Shown: one piece after another, positions 28,511-37,833 of the stretch | How positions within the stretch are numbered: the first letter of the stretch is position 1 | Layout: each line of letters opens with the position of its first letter | Assembly: GCA_963836015.1 (NCBI GenBank) | Contig: CAWIIF010000015.1 | Coordinates: forward strand, 1 to 64,000 | Direction: 5' to 3' | Source of the DNA: CAWCDJ01 sp963836015 | Lineage (GTDB): Bacteria > Acidobacteriota > Terriglobia > Bryobacterales > Bryobacteraceae | Length of the DNA: 64,000 nt | Made by a program: the position numbers and the translations under genes | Notes under the pieces: generated by a model | The model's database searches: none | Told to the model about the DNA's origin: nothing | What the model saw: only the letters and a program-made list of their open reading frames with translations

Positions 28511-31500
28511 ATGATATCCAAATTTTTAAGAATGGCTCTATTTGGGGCTATCGCTCTGTCGCCGCTTTGGGGCCAGAGCGATGTGGCGCGCATCGTGGGG
28601 ACGGTAGCCGATTCGAGCGGTGCCGTGATTCCCAACGCTGCCGTTACGGTGAAGAACGAACTAACGGGACAATCCCGTAAGCTCGCGGCGAACGGCCAGG
28701 GGTATTTCGTCGCAACCCAACTATTGCCGGCAGTGTACTCCGTGATCGTGGACGCGCCTGGCATGGCGCCCGCCGAGTACAAGGGAATTCAGCTGCAGGT
28801 CGGCCAGGAGCGAACGTTGAACGTAACGCTCCAGCCCACCGCCGTCAGCACCGAGGTGAACGTCTCGGGAGGCGATCTGACGGTTGTGGATTTCAGCTCC
28901 GCGCGTATCGGCGCCAATGTGTCCCAGCGCGAAGTGGCCGAGCTGCCCATGAACGGGCGCCAGGTTTCCCAGCTTTACCTGCTCGCGCCGGGGGCCGTCA
29001 ACAGCGGCGGCGGAAGCTTCGACAATATCCGCTTCAGCGGACGCTCCAACCAGGAAAACGTGATCCGTTTCGACGGCGTCGAGGGATCTTCGATCGTCGA
29101 TGCGTCCCCGGGCAACCTCAACGGTGAGACGACCTCGCAGTTCCGCCTCGAGCAGAGTCTTGAAAACGTCCAGGAATTCCGCGTGGACAGCAACAACTAT
29201 CCGGCCGAGTACGGAACCGGCACGGGCGGCCAGATCAGCTTCATCACCAAGTCCGGCACCAACTCGGTGCACGGGTCAGCCTTCGAGTACATCCGCAACG
29301 ATGACCTCGATGCGCGCAATTTCTTCGACGGCGCGACCAAGTCGAAGCTGCGCCTGAACCAGTTCGGCGGCTCGGTCGGCGGCCCGGTCATCAAGGACAA
29401 GATGTTCTTCTTCGGCAGCTTTGAAGGGCTGCGGCAGAACACCAGTTCACCGATCGTCGAAAGCACGCTGAGCGCGGCGGTGCGGGCCCGTCCGGACTGC
29501 ACCTCGGGCGTCACCACCAATTGCATCGCGCCGGCCGTCCGGCCTCTGCTGGCTGCGTTTCCGGTCGGGCAGTACGCCTCGTCCGATCCGACGCTCGATA
29601 TCGTCAACGTCAACGCTCCCGCCCACGTCAACGAGAACTCGGGGGGCTTCCGCTTCGATTACAACATCAACTCCAAGCTGCGTTTCTTTGCACGGTACTT
29701 CCGCGATCAGGGCGAATCCGCGCAGACCCAGAACTCCACGCTGAGCCAGTACCTGACCAGCATCGTTCCGCAGAACGCGGTGGCCAGCCTGACCCAGATC
29801 CTGACTCCCACCGTCATCAACGAAACCAAGTTCGGCTTTAACGGCGACAAGACCCGCGTGGAAGGCGTTCCGGGCCCAAGCCCCAACGCAAACCTCAATG
29901 GTGTGACCCTCAACCTCAGCGGCAGCGTGGCGCTTGGAGGGATCGCCGGACAGGCCGGCAGCGCGGGCCTCGCCATCCCGACCGGTCTCATCCGCCTCAG
30001 CAGCTCTTTCAACGGCCGCGGCGCGCCCTACACGAACTACTCGATGTCTTTCATCGACAACATCAGCGTCCTTCGCGGCAACCACAGCATGAAGTTCGGA
30101 GTCGAGGTCCGGCCGGTCACCTTGTACAACGATCAGCTCGGTGGAACAACCTATTCGTACGCCAACGTGTCGGCGTTCCTGGCGAACACCCCGACTTCCA
30201 TCGCCTTCAACGGCGATCTCAGCGCGCTCAGTCCGTTCACCGGGCTCTCCGGCGTCGCCCACCTGCGGCAGAACTACTACGTGCTCTATGCCCAGGACGA
30301 ATTCAAGATCCGCCCCAACCTCACCATGAGTTACGGCCTGCGCTGGGAATACTACTCGCCGCTGCACGATGTCCGCAACAAGGACGTGGTGTTCGATATC
30401 GCCCAGGGAACCATCGTTCCCAAGGACACGCGGAGCTGGTACAAATCTTCGCTTCACAATTTCGGACCCCGCCTGGCATTCAGCTGGGCGCCGGAGCGCT
30501 TTCAGAATAAGACCGTGTTCCGTGTCGGCGGCGGCTATTACTACGGTCCCGGCCAGACCGAGGACCAGCTCCAGCCTTCCGCCAATGACCGCATCGGCCG
30601 CACCATCTCGTCGGGCCCGCTGCTGGCCTATCCGCTCGATGTTAGCCAGATCTACTCCAGCTACAACGTCAACGATCCGAATCTGGGCTTCCAGCCGCGC
30701 GCCTACGGCGTGGGATACGGGATTCCCGAGCGCATCCTCGAGTACACGGCCTCGGTGCAGCAGCAGCTTCCTTCCAACACCGTGCTTACGGTGGCGTATG
30801 TGGGAAGCCAGGGCCGCAACCTCTTTCTGCGCAGCATCACCAATCTGATCGTCGGAACCACCATGAACCCCACCACGGGCGCGGCCGCGGCAGTCCGCCA
30901 GTTCGGCGGCCGCTTCGCCGAGATCGACTACAAGACCAGCGGCGGTACCGATCACTACAACGCCATGCAGACTACGCTCAACCGCCGCTTCAACTCCGGC
31001 CTTTCGGTCGGAATGGAATACACCTGGGCGCACAGCATCGGCAATTCGGGCGGATCCAACGAAGCCAATACGGCGGGCGATCCGTACAACTTCCAGCTCG
31101 ATCGCGGCAGCAACAACTTCGATGTCCGGCACAGCTTCAACCTCTCCGCGTTATACGACCTTCCGGTAGGCAAAGGCCGCAAGTTTCTGCGCGACTCGGG
31201 CCGTCTGGAAGACGCGTTCCTCGGGGGCTGGCAGCTCGGCGGCATCATGAACGCCCGCACCGGCGTGCCGATCGACGTCCTGATCGTGCGGCCGGACATT
31301 GTATACCAGGACACCCGCGACGGCAGGATCTACGCCAACCCCGTGGTCGTCAACGGGCAGGTGATGTCGATTCCGGTGGTCAATACCCTGGGCGGCGGGG
31401 CCAGCCGCAACGTGCGCCGGCCGGATATCGTGGCGGGTGTGGATCCTTACCTCCACACCGGCAACAAGCTGCAGTGGCTCAATCCGGCCGCCTTCTCCGT

Positions 31501-31852
31501 TCCGGCCGCTGGCTCGTTCGGCAACTCCATGCGCAACGGCCTCACCGGCCCCGGGCTCTCCCAGGTGGATCTCACTCTCAGCAAGAAGTTCCGGTTCGCC
31601 GAGAGCAAAAACCTGGAATTCCGCGCGGAGCTGTACAACATCTTCAACCGCGCGAATTTCGCCAATCCCGGCAACCTCCGCCTGGCACAGGGCATCCCGA
31701 GCGGGCCGTCGTCCTCGGGCCTGCAGGCGGGACAGCCGTTTTCGGCCTCCACTGCCGGCGGCAACTTCGGCGTGCTGAACTCTACCGTATCCAACCAGAT
31801 CGGCATCGGTACGAACCGGCAGGTCCAGCTCTCGCTGCGCATCAACTTCTAA
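28511..31852 (+). CDS. Oar-like TonB-dependent receptor with CarboxypepD_reg domain
   Basis: 1,113 aa. Signal peptide to about residue 22 (LSPLWGQS). CarboxypepD_reg domain at 25-110 (RIVGTVADSSGAVIPNAAVT, YSVIVDAPGMAP). Plug at about 120-240 (REVAELPMNGRQVSQLYLLA, then YPAEYGTGTGGQISFITKSG). The large beta-barrel ends with the expected aromatic terminus LSLRINF. Oar-like receptors are greatly expanded in Acidobacteria and thought to import large substrates such as polysaccharides or protein breakdown products. It is transcribed alone, with 79 intergenic bases before it. Confidence 0.9.
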   Translation: MISKFLRMALFGAIALSPLWGQSDVARIVGTVADSSGAVIPNAAVTVKNELTGQSRKLAANGQGYFVATQLLPAVYSVIVDAPGMAPAEYKGIQLQVGQERTLNVTLQPTAVSTEVNVSGGDLTVVDFSSARIGANVSQREVAELPMNGRQVSQLYLLAPGAVNSGGGSFDNIRFSGRSNQENVIRFDGVEGSSIVDASPGNLNGETTSQFRLEQSLENVQEFRVDSNNYPAEYGTGTGGQISFITKSGTNSVHGSAFEYIRNDDLDARNFFDGATKSKLRLNQFGGSVGGPVIKDKMFFFGSFEGLRQNTSSPIVESTLSAAVRARPDCTSGVTTNCIAPAVRPLLAAFPVGQYASSDPTLDIVNVNAPAHVNENSGGFRFDYNINSKLRFFARYFRDQGESAQTQNSTLSQYLTSIVPQNAVASLTQILTPTVINETKFGFNGDKTRVEGVPGPSPNANLNGVTLNLSGSVALGGIAGQAGSAGLAIPTGLIRLSSSFNGRGAPYTNYSMSFIDNISVLRGNHSMKFGVEVRPVTLYNDQLGGTTYSYANVSAFLANTPTSIAFNGDLSALSPFTGLSGVAHLRQNYYVLYAQDEFKIRPNLTMSYGLRWEYYSPLHDVRNKDVVFDIAQGTIVPKDTRSWYKSSLHNFGPRLAFSWAPERFQNKTVFRVGGGYYYGPGQTEDQLQPSANDRIGRTISSGPLLAYPLDVSQIYSSYNVNDPNLGFQPRAYGVGYGIPERILEYTASVQQQLPSNTVLTVAYVGSQGRNLFLRSITNLIVGTTMNPTTGAAAAVRQFGGRFAEIDYKTSGGTDHYNAMQTTLNRRFNSGLSVGMEYTWAHSIGNSGGSNEANTAGDPYNFQLDRGSNNFDVRHSFNLSALYDLPVGKGRKFLRDSGRLEDAFLGGWQLGGIMNARTGVPIDVLIVRPDIVYQDTRDGRIYANPVVVNGQVMSIPVVNTLGGGASRNVRRPDIVAGVDPYLHTGNKLQWLNPAAFSVPAAGSFGNSMRNGLTGPGLSQVDLTLSKKFRFAESKNLEFRAELYNIFNRANFANPGNLRLAQGIPSGPSSSGLQAGQPFSASTAGGNFGVLNSTVSNQIGIGTNRQVQLSLRINF

Positions 31853-31891
31853 CGCACTTCCCAGGGGGAAGGCGGTACTCTGAGGGTAAGA

Positions 31892-32434
31892 GTGCCGGCT
31901 TCCCCCCTTTTCGTCTTCGAAGACCTTCCCCACAAACGGCAGGCCGCCGCGCTGCTCGATCGGATGCCCCCGCTCTCCGGAGCGCCCATCAGGCTCCACT
32001 CTGCCCGTGGACTTTGCGACCGCCACGGCCCGGTCCATGCCGGCTCCTTTCTCCGCGAACGGCGTATCGCCCTCGATTGCACCAGGGCCGAGTTTCCCCG
32101 CATCTTCATCCACGAACTCTTTCATTTTGTGTGGATGCGGGCAGGGAACCCCACCCGCCGGTCTTTCGAGCGCCTGCTCGCCAAGGAATGCCGCGCCTGT
32201 GTGCCGGGCGAGTTGGGCTGGTCGGCGGAATGGCGGAAAGCGGAGCTGACTGCGTCGGATATTCGCTCCCGCAACCGCCGCTGGCGCGAATATTGCTGCG
32301 AAAGTTTTTGCGACACCGCTGCCTGGATGTACTCCGGGCTGGCCCGCCACGCCGAGTTTACCCTGGGCGCCCGGCAGTCCCATATCCGCGGTATCTGGTT
32401 TCGGGGAATAGAAAGCCGTGGTTTCTCGATATAA
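31892..32434 (+). CDS. Putative metallopeptidase-like protein (HELFH motif)
   Basis: 180 aa from GTG 31892. The only recognisable motif is IFIHELFHFVW, an HExxH zinc motif, with a possible third ligand in YCCESFCDTAAW about 70 residues later (gluzincin-like Glu). No signal peptide. Weak ORF support otherwise; composition fits neighbours. Confidence 0.55.
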   Translation: MPASPLFVFEDLPHKRQAAALLDRMPPLSGAPIRLHSARGLCDRHGPVHAGSFLRERRIALDCTRAEFPRIFIHELFHFVWMRAGNPTRRSFERLLAKECRACVPGELGWSAEWRKAELTASDIRSRNRRWREYCCESFCDTAAWMYSGLARHAEFTLGARQSHIRGIWFRGIESRGFSI

Positions 32435-32452
32435 TCGGTAAAGGACAAATTT

Positions 32453-33043
32453 GTGGCAGCAATCCGTCTTTCCGCCGCCGTACTTACGGCGATCCTCCTG
32501 GGGTGCACCTTCTCGGGATGTTCGTCTTCCAGTTCCGAGGTCAGCGCCGCTACGGTCAAGGCCGACAAAGACCGCAAGCCCGCCCCGGACTTCGCCTTGA
32601 AGGACGCCGACGGCAAGGTGGTCCATCTTTCCGACTATCGCGGGAAGGTCGTGCTGCTCGACTTCTGGGCCACCTGGTGCGGCCCCTGCAAGATCGAGAT
32701 CCCCTGGTTCATGGACATGCAGCGCCAGAACAAGGACCGCGGATTCGAAGTGGTCGGCGTGGCCATGGATGACGAAGGATGGGAAGCCGTCAAGCCCTTC
32801 GTCTCGAAGATCGGTGTCAATTATCGCGTCGTGATCGGAAACGACACGACCGCGCAACTCTACGGCGGCGTGGACGCCCTGCCCACCACCTTCCTGATTG
32901 ACCGGACGGGGAGGATCGCGGCGGTTCACATCGGATTGACCAGCAAAAAGGATTTCGAGGATGGTGTCCAACAACTTCTGCAGACTCCTGCGCCTTCCAC
33001 TTCTGACAGCGCTCGCGTGCCTGCCGTTGCTGCCGCAAGGTAG
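32453..33043 (+). CDS. TlpA/ResA-like thioredoxin lipoprotein
   Basis: 196 aa from GTG 32453. A lipobox-like LLGCTFSGC ends the signal sequence, so it is probably anchored in a membrane facing the periplasm. The thioredoxin fold has DFWATWCGPCKIEIPWF with the active CGPC pair, and the cis-Pro in ALPTTFLID. It reduces or isomerises disulfides, for example in cytochrome c maturation. Its last 27 codons overlap the next gene in another frame, and that tail (TPAPSTSDSARVPAVAA) is low-complexity. Confidence 0.83.
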   Translation: MAAIRLSAAVLTAILLGCTFSGCSSSSSEVSAATVKADKDRKPAPDFALKDADGKVVHLSDYRGKVVLLDFWATWCGPCKIEIPWFMDMQRQNKDRGFEVVGVAMDDEGWEAVKPFVSKIGVNYRVVIGNDTTAQLYGGVDALPTTFLIDRTGRIAAVHIGLTSKKDFEDGVQQLLQTPAPSTSDSARVPAVAAAR

Positions 33044-33446
33044 CGGCTACCTGACGCTCGGGGAGCCGCAAAAAGTGATCGGCAAGCGCGGCGCGGCGGT
33101 CGAGACGAAGATCCCTGTCTCCGTGCAGCATGGGTATCACGTCAACAGCAATACGCCGTCCGACGAGTATCTGATCCCGCTCAAATTGACCTGGAAGACT
33201 CCCGGCGCGCTTCAGTCCGCGCAAACCACCTATCCCAAGCCGACGCTCGAAAAGTACGAGTTCGCCGAAAAGCCGCTCTCTGTTTTCACCGGCAACTTCG
33301 ACCTGGTCGTCAAGTTCAAGGTGGCGGCCAACGCCCCCGCCGGCCCCGGTGTGGCGGTGGGCCAGCTCCGCTACCAGGCTTGCAGCGACAGGGCCTGCTA
33401 CCCGCCCAAGACCCTCGAAGTCACCGTCCCTTATCAGGTGGATTAG
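32961..33446 (+). CDS. DsbD N-terminal (alpha) domain protein
   Basis: 161 aa with signal peptide (LLRLPLLTALACLPLLPQ). The fold matches the immunoglobulin-like DsbD alpha domain: VQHGYHVNSNTPSDEYLIP and the redox Cys pair in YQACSDRACYPP. In E. coli this domain takes electrons from the DsbD membrane domain to periplasmic partners; here it stands alone without the membrane part. It overlaps the TlpA gene by 83 bases, suggesting the two work together. Confidence 0.75.
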   Translation: MVSNNFCRLLRLPLLTALACLPLLPQGSGYLTLGEPQKVIGKRGAAVETKIPVSVQHGYHVNSNTPSDEYLIPLKLTWKTPGALQSAQTTYPKPTLEKYEFAEKPLSVFTGNFDLVVKFKVAANAPAGPGVAVGQLRYQACSDRACYPPKTLEVTVPYQVD

Positions 33447-33483
33447 GCCCGCATACGGCGGGGCATTCTGCGACAATGGCGGC

Positions 33484-34542
33484 ATGAATGCGCGGCTGTT
33501 ATCGCTGATTCTACTGCTGGCTCCCTGCGCGGCGGCACAGGATATCGCCGGTCAGGCCGACCAGTTCGTTCAGGCTTACGTCAACCAGAAGCGGTTCCAG
33601 GGCGCTGCCCTGCTGGCTCGGGACGGCAAGCCGCTGTTTCGCAAAGCCTACGGACTGGCCGACGCGGAATGGAATGTCGCCAATACGCCCGACGCCAAGT
33701 TCCGGCTGGGCTCGATCACCAAGCAGTTCACCTCGGCGCTGATTCTGCAGTTGGTCGAACAGGGCAAGATCGGACTGAACGACTCCATTCGCAAATATTA
33801 TCCGGAGGCCCCGGCGGCCTGGCAGCCGGTGACCATTCATCACCTGCTGTGCCACGAGTCGGGCATCCCCAGCTACACCGAGATTCCCGGGTTTTTCGAG
33901 ACGATGGCAGGGACGACCCGCACGCCGGTCGAGATCATCCGCCTGACGCAGGACAAGCCGCTTAAATTCGCACCCGGAACCAAATACGAATACGACAACA
34001 CCGGCTACATCCTGCTGGGGTACGTCATCGAGAAGGTGACCGGGCGGAAATACGAAGACCAGTTGCGCAGCGCGATTCTCGATCCGCTCGGGATGAAAGA
34101 CACCGGCTACGACCACTACACCGAGATCCTGCCGCACCGGGCCGAGGGATACCGGTATGCCGGTGGAAAGCTCGAGCGGGCGCCATTCCTCGACATGTCG
34201 CTGCCCTATGCCGCGGGGTCGCTCTACTCCACGGTGGACGATCTGCTGAAGTGGGACCAGGCGCTCTACGGGACGGCGGTGCTGAGCGAAGCGTCGAAGC
34301 AGAAGATGTGGACTCCCAACCTGGCCGATTACGGCTACGGGTGGATGATTGCCAAGCGGTTCGGGACCACCTCCCTCGAGCACGGCGGAGGAATCAACGG
34401 GTTCAATACCATGATCATCCGCCTTCCCGAGAAGAAGCTGACCGCGATTGTGCTCGCGAATGCCAATACTCCGGCGACGGGCGCGATCGCCGCCGGCCTG
34501 CTGGCCGAGGCGCTCGGCGAGCCGGTAGAGAAGCGTCAGTAG
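33484..34542 (+). CDS. Serine hydrolase, class C beta-lactamase/PBP4-like
   Basis: 352 aa with signal peptide (LLSLILLLAPCAAA). Catalytic Ser-x-x-Lys is in RLGSITKQFTS, the YxN motif in YEYDNTGYILL and the HxG motif in LEHGGGINGF. It is a periplasmic penicillin-binding or esterase-type enzyme of the AmpC/EstB group; beta-lactam hydrolysis itself cannot be concluded. Confidence 0.88.
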   Translation: MNARLLSLILLLAPCAAAQDIAGQADQFVQAYVNQKRFQGAALLARDGKPLFRKAYGLADAEWNVANTPDAKFRLGSITKQFTSALILQLVEQGKIGLNDSIRKYYPEAPAAWQPVTIHHLLCHESGIPSYTEIPGFFETMAGTTRTPVEIIRLTQDKPLKFAPGTKYEYDNTGYILLGYVIEKVTGRKYEDQLRSAILDPLGMKDTGYDHYTEILPHRAEGYRYAGGKLERAPFLDMSLPYAAGSLYSTVDDLLKWDQALYGTAVLSEASKQKMWTPNLADYGYGWMIAKRFGTTSLEHGGGINGFNTMIIRLPEKKLTAIVLANANTPATGAIAAGLLAEALGEPVEKRQ

Positions 34543-34562
34543 CCGGGGGATATACTGGGCTG

Positions 34563-36050
34563 GTGGCCGAATACCAATTCACACGCCGGGCATTTGTCGG
34601 TGCCATGACCGCGCTCGGGCTCTCCGCCGCCGATGACGGGTGGATCGAACTTTTCAACGGACACAGCCTGGAAGGCTGGCGCCCCAGCGAAAACAAAAGC
34701 TCCTGGAAGGTGGTGGACGGGCAGCTTTCCGCCGAGGGCCCGCGCTCCCATTTGTTTTACGATGGCCCCGTGCACGGCGCCGACTTCCGCAATTTCGAGC
34801 TGGAAGTGGAAGTGCTGGCGAAGCACGAGTGCAATTCGGGCGTGTACTTCCATACGCGCTACCAGGAGAGCAACTTCCCGGAGAAGGGCTTCGAGATCCA
34901 GGTCAACAATACGGCCACTGGCGAGGGCACCTACCGCGAACGCAAGAAGACCGGGTCGCTGTACGGCTTGCGCAATGTCTACAAGCAGTTCATACCCGAC
35001 GACCAGTGGTTCAAGATCCACGTGGCCGTGCGCGGCAAGAACGTGCAGGTGAGGCTCAACGGAATGATGGTGGTGGACTACACCGAGCCGAATCCGCCCG
35101 TAATCCCGGCCGGCGGGGAGAAGGAGCGCTTCCTGGACCACGGCACCTTCGCGCTGCAATGCCACAACAACGGCTCGTTCGCGCGGTACCGCAGCGTCAA
35201 GGTGCGACCGCTGCCCGATGACACGCCCACGCCCGGCCCGATCCCCGTGGCGGACGCCGTTTTCAGGCAGATCATCGACGTGGGCCGCCACAACGTCCCG
35301 ATGGTGGATTACCACGTCCACCTCAAGCTGGGGCTGACGCTCGAGCAGGCGCTCGCGAAATCACGGCGCGACGGCATCATGTACGGGATCGCCGTCAATT
35401 GCGGAAAGGGTTTCCCCACTGAGAACGACGCGGCCGTGCGCGCCTTCTTCGACAGCATGCAGGGGCAGCCCTGTTTCATCGCGATGCAGGCCGAGGGACG
35501 CGAGTGGACCCAGATGTTCTCGCGCAGCGCGGCCGGCCTCTTCGACTACATCTTCACGGACTCGATGACCTGGACCGACAACCACGGCAAGCGCATGCGC
35601 CTGTGGATTCCGGACGAGGTTGGGACCATTGCCGACGCGCAGGAGTTCATGGATACGCTGGTCGAGCGCACGGTCGGGATCCTGGACCACGAGCCTGTCG
35701 ACATCTACGTGAACCCGACATTTTTGCCCGACGTCCTGGCCAAGGATTACGAGAGCCTGTGGACGGACGCGCGCCGGAAGAAGGTGATCGACGCGGCGGT
35801 GCGGAACGGCATTGCGATCGAGATCAACAACCGGTACAAGCTCCCCAGCCCGTCGTTCATCAAGATGGCGAAAACGGCGGGGTGCAAGTTCACTTTCGGC
35901 ACCAACAACACCGGTCCGTCCGACCTGCTCCGCTGCGAGTACGGCCTGCAGATGGTGGACGAGTGCCGCCTCGTCTGGCAGGATTTCTTCATCCCCGGCG
36001 CCTGGGGCCCGAAAGCCATCGAACGCCGCGGCGCCGCCTTGCGCGCGTAA
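34563..36050 (+). CDS. Tat-exported DUF1080 (3-keto-disaccharide hydrolase) fused to a PHP-like domain
   Basis: 495 aa from GTG 34563. The N terminus has a twin-arginine signal (FTRRAFVGAMTALGLSA). Residues 25-220 are a DUF1080/concanavalin-like domain (WIELFNGHSLEGWRPSEN, CNSGVYFHTRYQES, HGTFALQCHNNG), a family shown to hydrolyse 3-keto-glycosides. Residues 240-480 look like a PHP/TIM-barrel metal hydrolase: PMVDYHVHLKLGLTLEQA with the HxH motif, IAVNCGKGFP, and GTNNTGPSD. Joining the two in one exported polypeptide suggests sequential sugar processing. Only the domain order and motifs are seen. Confidence 0.8.
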   Translation: MAEYQFTRRAFVGAMTALGLSAADDGWIELFNGHSLEGWRPSENKSSWKVVDGQLSAEGPRSHLFYDGPVHGADFRNFELEVEVLAKHECNSGVYFHTRYQESNFPEKGFEIQVNNTATGEGTYRERKKTGSLYGLRNVYKQFIPDDQWFKIHVAVRGKNVQVRLNGMMVVDYTEPNPPVIPAGGEKERFLDHGTFALQCHNNGSFARYRSVKVRPLPDDTPTPGPIPVADAVFRQIIDVGRHNVPMVDYHVHLKLGLTLEQALAKSRRDGIMYGIAVNCGKGFPTENDAAVRAFFDSMQGQPCFIAMQAEGREWTQMFSRSAAGLFDYIFTDSMTWTDNHGKRMRLWIPDEVGTIADAQEFMDTLVERTVGILDHEPVDIYVNPTFLPDVLAKDYESLWTDARRKKVIDAAVRNGIAIEINNRYKLPSPSFIKMAKTAGCKFTFGTNNTGPSDLLRCEYGLQMVDECRLVWQDFFIPGAWGPKAIERRGAALRA

Positions 36051-36055
36051 ATGTG

Positions 36056-36077
36056 GGGCAGACTTCCCGGTCTGCCC
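36056..36077. repeat. Dispersed palindrome GGGCAGAC-N6-GTCTGCCC
   Basis: Perfect 8-bp arms with a TTCCCG loop, in the 64-base gap between two plus-strand genes. A closely similar palindrome lies at 43996-44017. It may serve as a terminator or REP-like element. Confidence 0.55.
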
Positions 36078-36114
36078 ATGCCGGCCGCCTCGACCGTGTT
36101 AACTTTGAAACTGA

Positions 36115-36624
36115 ATGCGCAAGTTCCTTTTTATTCTGCTTTCGACCGCCGCCCTGCTCGCCGGCCAGGCCCCCCACCGGGCACCGGGCTTTTGCCTGGT
36201 CGATTCCCGCGGGCAATGGCACGACCTGGCCGACTATCGCGGGAAGCCCGTAATCATCGAGTTCATGCAGACCAATTGCCCGCACTGCGCCGCGTTTGTT
36301 CCGGTTCTCGAAAAGGCGCGCCAGGCGTTTGGCGACCGTATCTCCGTTCTGGCCATCGCACTGCCGCCCGATAATCCGAACACCATGATGGAGTACGTAT
36401 CGGGCCATAAAATTGCCTATCCGGTTCTTTACGATCAGGGCCAGGTGGCGGCATCCTACGTGCGAATGCCGCGGCTCGGCTTTCCCACCATTTACCTGGT
36501 GGATTCCGAAGGCATGATTTACGCCAACTTCACCTACGGGGCCATGACCCGCGATATTTTCGAAGGCAACGGCCTGATCAACGAGGTGCAACGGTTGATG
36601 TCCGCTACATCGAAGAAGAAGTAG
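36115..36624 (+). CDS. Exported thioredoxin-like (TlpA/AhpC-TSA) protein
   Basis: 169 aa. Signal peptide MRKFLFILLSTAALLAG. The thioredoxin fold has IIEFMQTNCPHCAAFVPVLE with a CPHC active site, which suggests an oxidising rather than reducing character, and the cis-Pro in RLGFPTIYLVD. Periplasmic thiol-disulfide exchange is expected. It is 12 bases upstream of the MFS gene. Confidence 0.82.
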   Translation: MRKFLFILLSTAALLAGQAPHRAPGFCLVDSRGQWHDLADYRGKPVIIEFMQTNCPHCAAFVPVLEKARQAFGDRISVLAIALPPDNPNTMMEYVSGHKIAYPVLYDQGQVAASYVRMPRLGFPTIYLVDSEGMIYANFTYGAMTRDIFEGNGLINEVQRLMSATSKKK

Positions 36625-36636
36625 ACGTTTCCGAAA

Positions 36637-37815
36637 ATGACTCCGCCGCGCGGGGAGCGCAACACCGCCCTTCGCTTCATCGTGTTTCTGGGCGTGGTGA
36701 GCCTCTTCGCGGACATGACCTACGAAGGCGCCCGCAGCCTGATCGGTCCGTTCCTGCAAAACCTCGGCGCCAGCGCGGCCCAGGTGGGTCTCATCGCGGG
36801 CTTCGGCGAACTGGTGGCCACCGGCCTGCGCTTTTTCTCGGGCCGCCTGGTGGATCGCACACGCGCCTACTGGACGCTGACGATCCTGGGGTACGCCCTC
36901 ACCGCCACCGCCGTGCCGCTGATGGCCCTGGCAGGCAACTGGTGGATCGCGGCCCTGCTGGTGATCGCCGAGCGCACCGGCAAAGGACTCCGCGGACCGG
37001 CTCGCGACGTGCTCCTCTCGAGCGCCACCGTGCGGGTCGGCCACGGCTGGGGTTTCGGACTGCATACCGCCATGGACCAGGTCGGCGCCGTTCTCGGTCC
37101 CTTGCTCATGGCGGCGACCGTCGCGCAGTCCCATGAGTTCGGCCCGGCGTTTCTGCGCCTGGCCTATCCCGGTGCCGCGGCCCTGGCGGCGCTGCTGGTG
37201 GCCCGCACGCTCTTTCCCGTGGCGCTCGATGCCCCGCGGCCGCACGTATCCGGGCGGGAGTTGCCGCGCGTCTTCTGGCTCTATGCGGCCGCCGCGGGGC
37301 TGCTCGCCCTGGGCTTCGTGGATTTCCCACTGATCGCCTACCATTTCGAGCGCGCGCGGCTCACCTCGCCCGCCGCCATTCCGCTGGTGTATGCCATCGC
37401 CATGGGGGTGAATGGCATCACCGCCCTGGGCTTCGGACGGCTCTTCGACCGCTTCGGCATAGGCGTGCTCTCCGCCGGCATCCTGGTCTCGCTCCTGGCG
37501 CTGCCCCTGGGGTTTTCGCGCGATTCCACGGCGGCCATCGCGGGTGTGATGTGCTGGGCCGTGGGGATGGGGCTGCAGGACGCCACCCTGCGCCCCGCCA
37601 TTGCCCAGGTCATCTCCATGGATAAACGCGGCCGTGCCTTCGGCGCCTTCAACGCGATCTACGGCACCCTGTGGTTCGCCGGCAGCGCCGTCATGGGTCT
37701 GCTCTACGAGCGGTCCATCCCGGCGCTGGTGGCCTTCGGCGTTTTGGCGCAAGCCGCCGCCGCGCTCCTGTTCCTCCGCTTGCGCCGGCCGCTCGCCGAG
37801 ATCAGAATGGATTAG
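36637..37815 (+). CDS. MFS transporter
   Basis: 392 aa, about twelve membrane helices. SLFADMTYEGARSLIGPFL at the N terminus and ERTGKGLRGPARDVLLSSA are typical of a family of MFS proteins found in Bacteria and Archaea with unknown substrates; VDRTRAYWTLTILGY is the loop 2-3 region. It follows the thioredoxin-like gene by 12 bases. Confidence 0.83.
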   Translation: MTPPRGERNTALRFIVFLGVVSLFADMTYEGARSLIGPFLQNLGASAAQVGLIAGFGELVATGLRFFSGRLVDRTRAYWTLTILGYALTATAVPLMALAGNWWIAALLVIAERTGKGLRGPARDVLLSSATVRVGHGWGFGLHTAMDQVGAVLGPLLMAATVAQSHEFGPAFLRLAYPGAAALAALLVARTLFPVALDAPRPHVSGRELPRVFWLYAAAAGLLALGFVDFPLIAYHFERARLTSPAAIPLVYAIAMGVNGITALGFGRLFDRFGIGVLSAGILVSLLALPLGFSRDSTAAIAGVMCWAVGMGLQDATLRPAIAQVISMDKRGRAFGAFNAIYGTLWFAGSAVMGLLYERSIPALVAFGVLAQAAAALLFLRLRRPLAEIRMD

Positions 37816-37833
37816 ACGTTGGGTCTGGGTATC

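Noticed and set aside
33484..34542. Beta-lactam resistance gene
   Set aside because: The SxxK, YxN and HxG motifs are shared by many esterases and peptidases, so resistance cannot be inferred.
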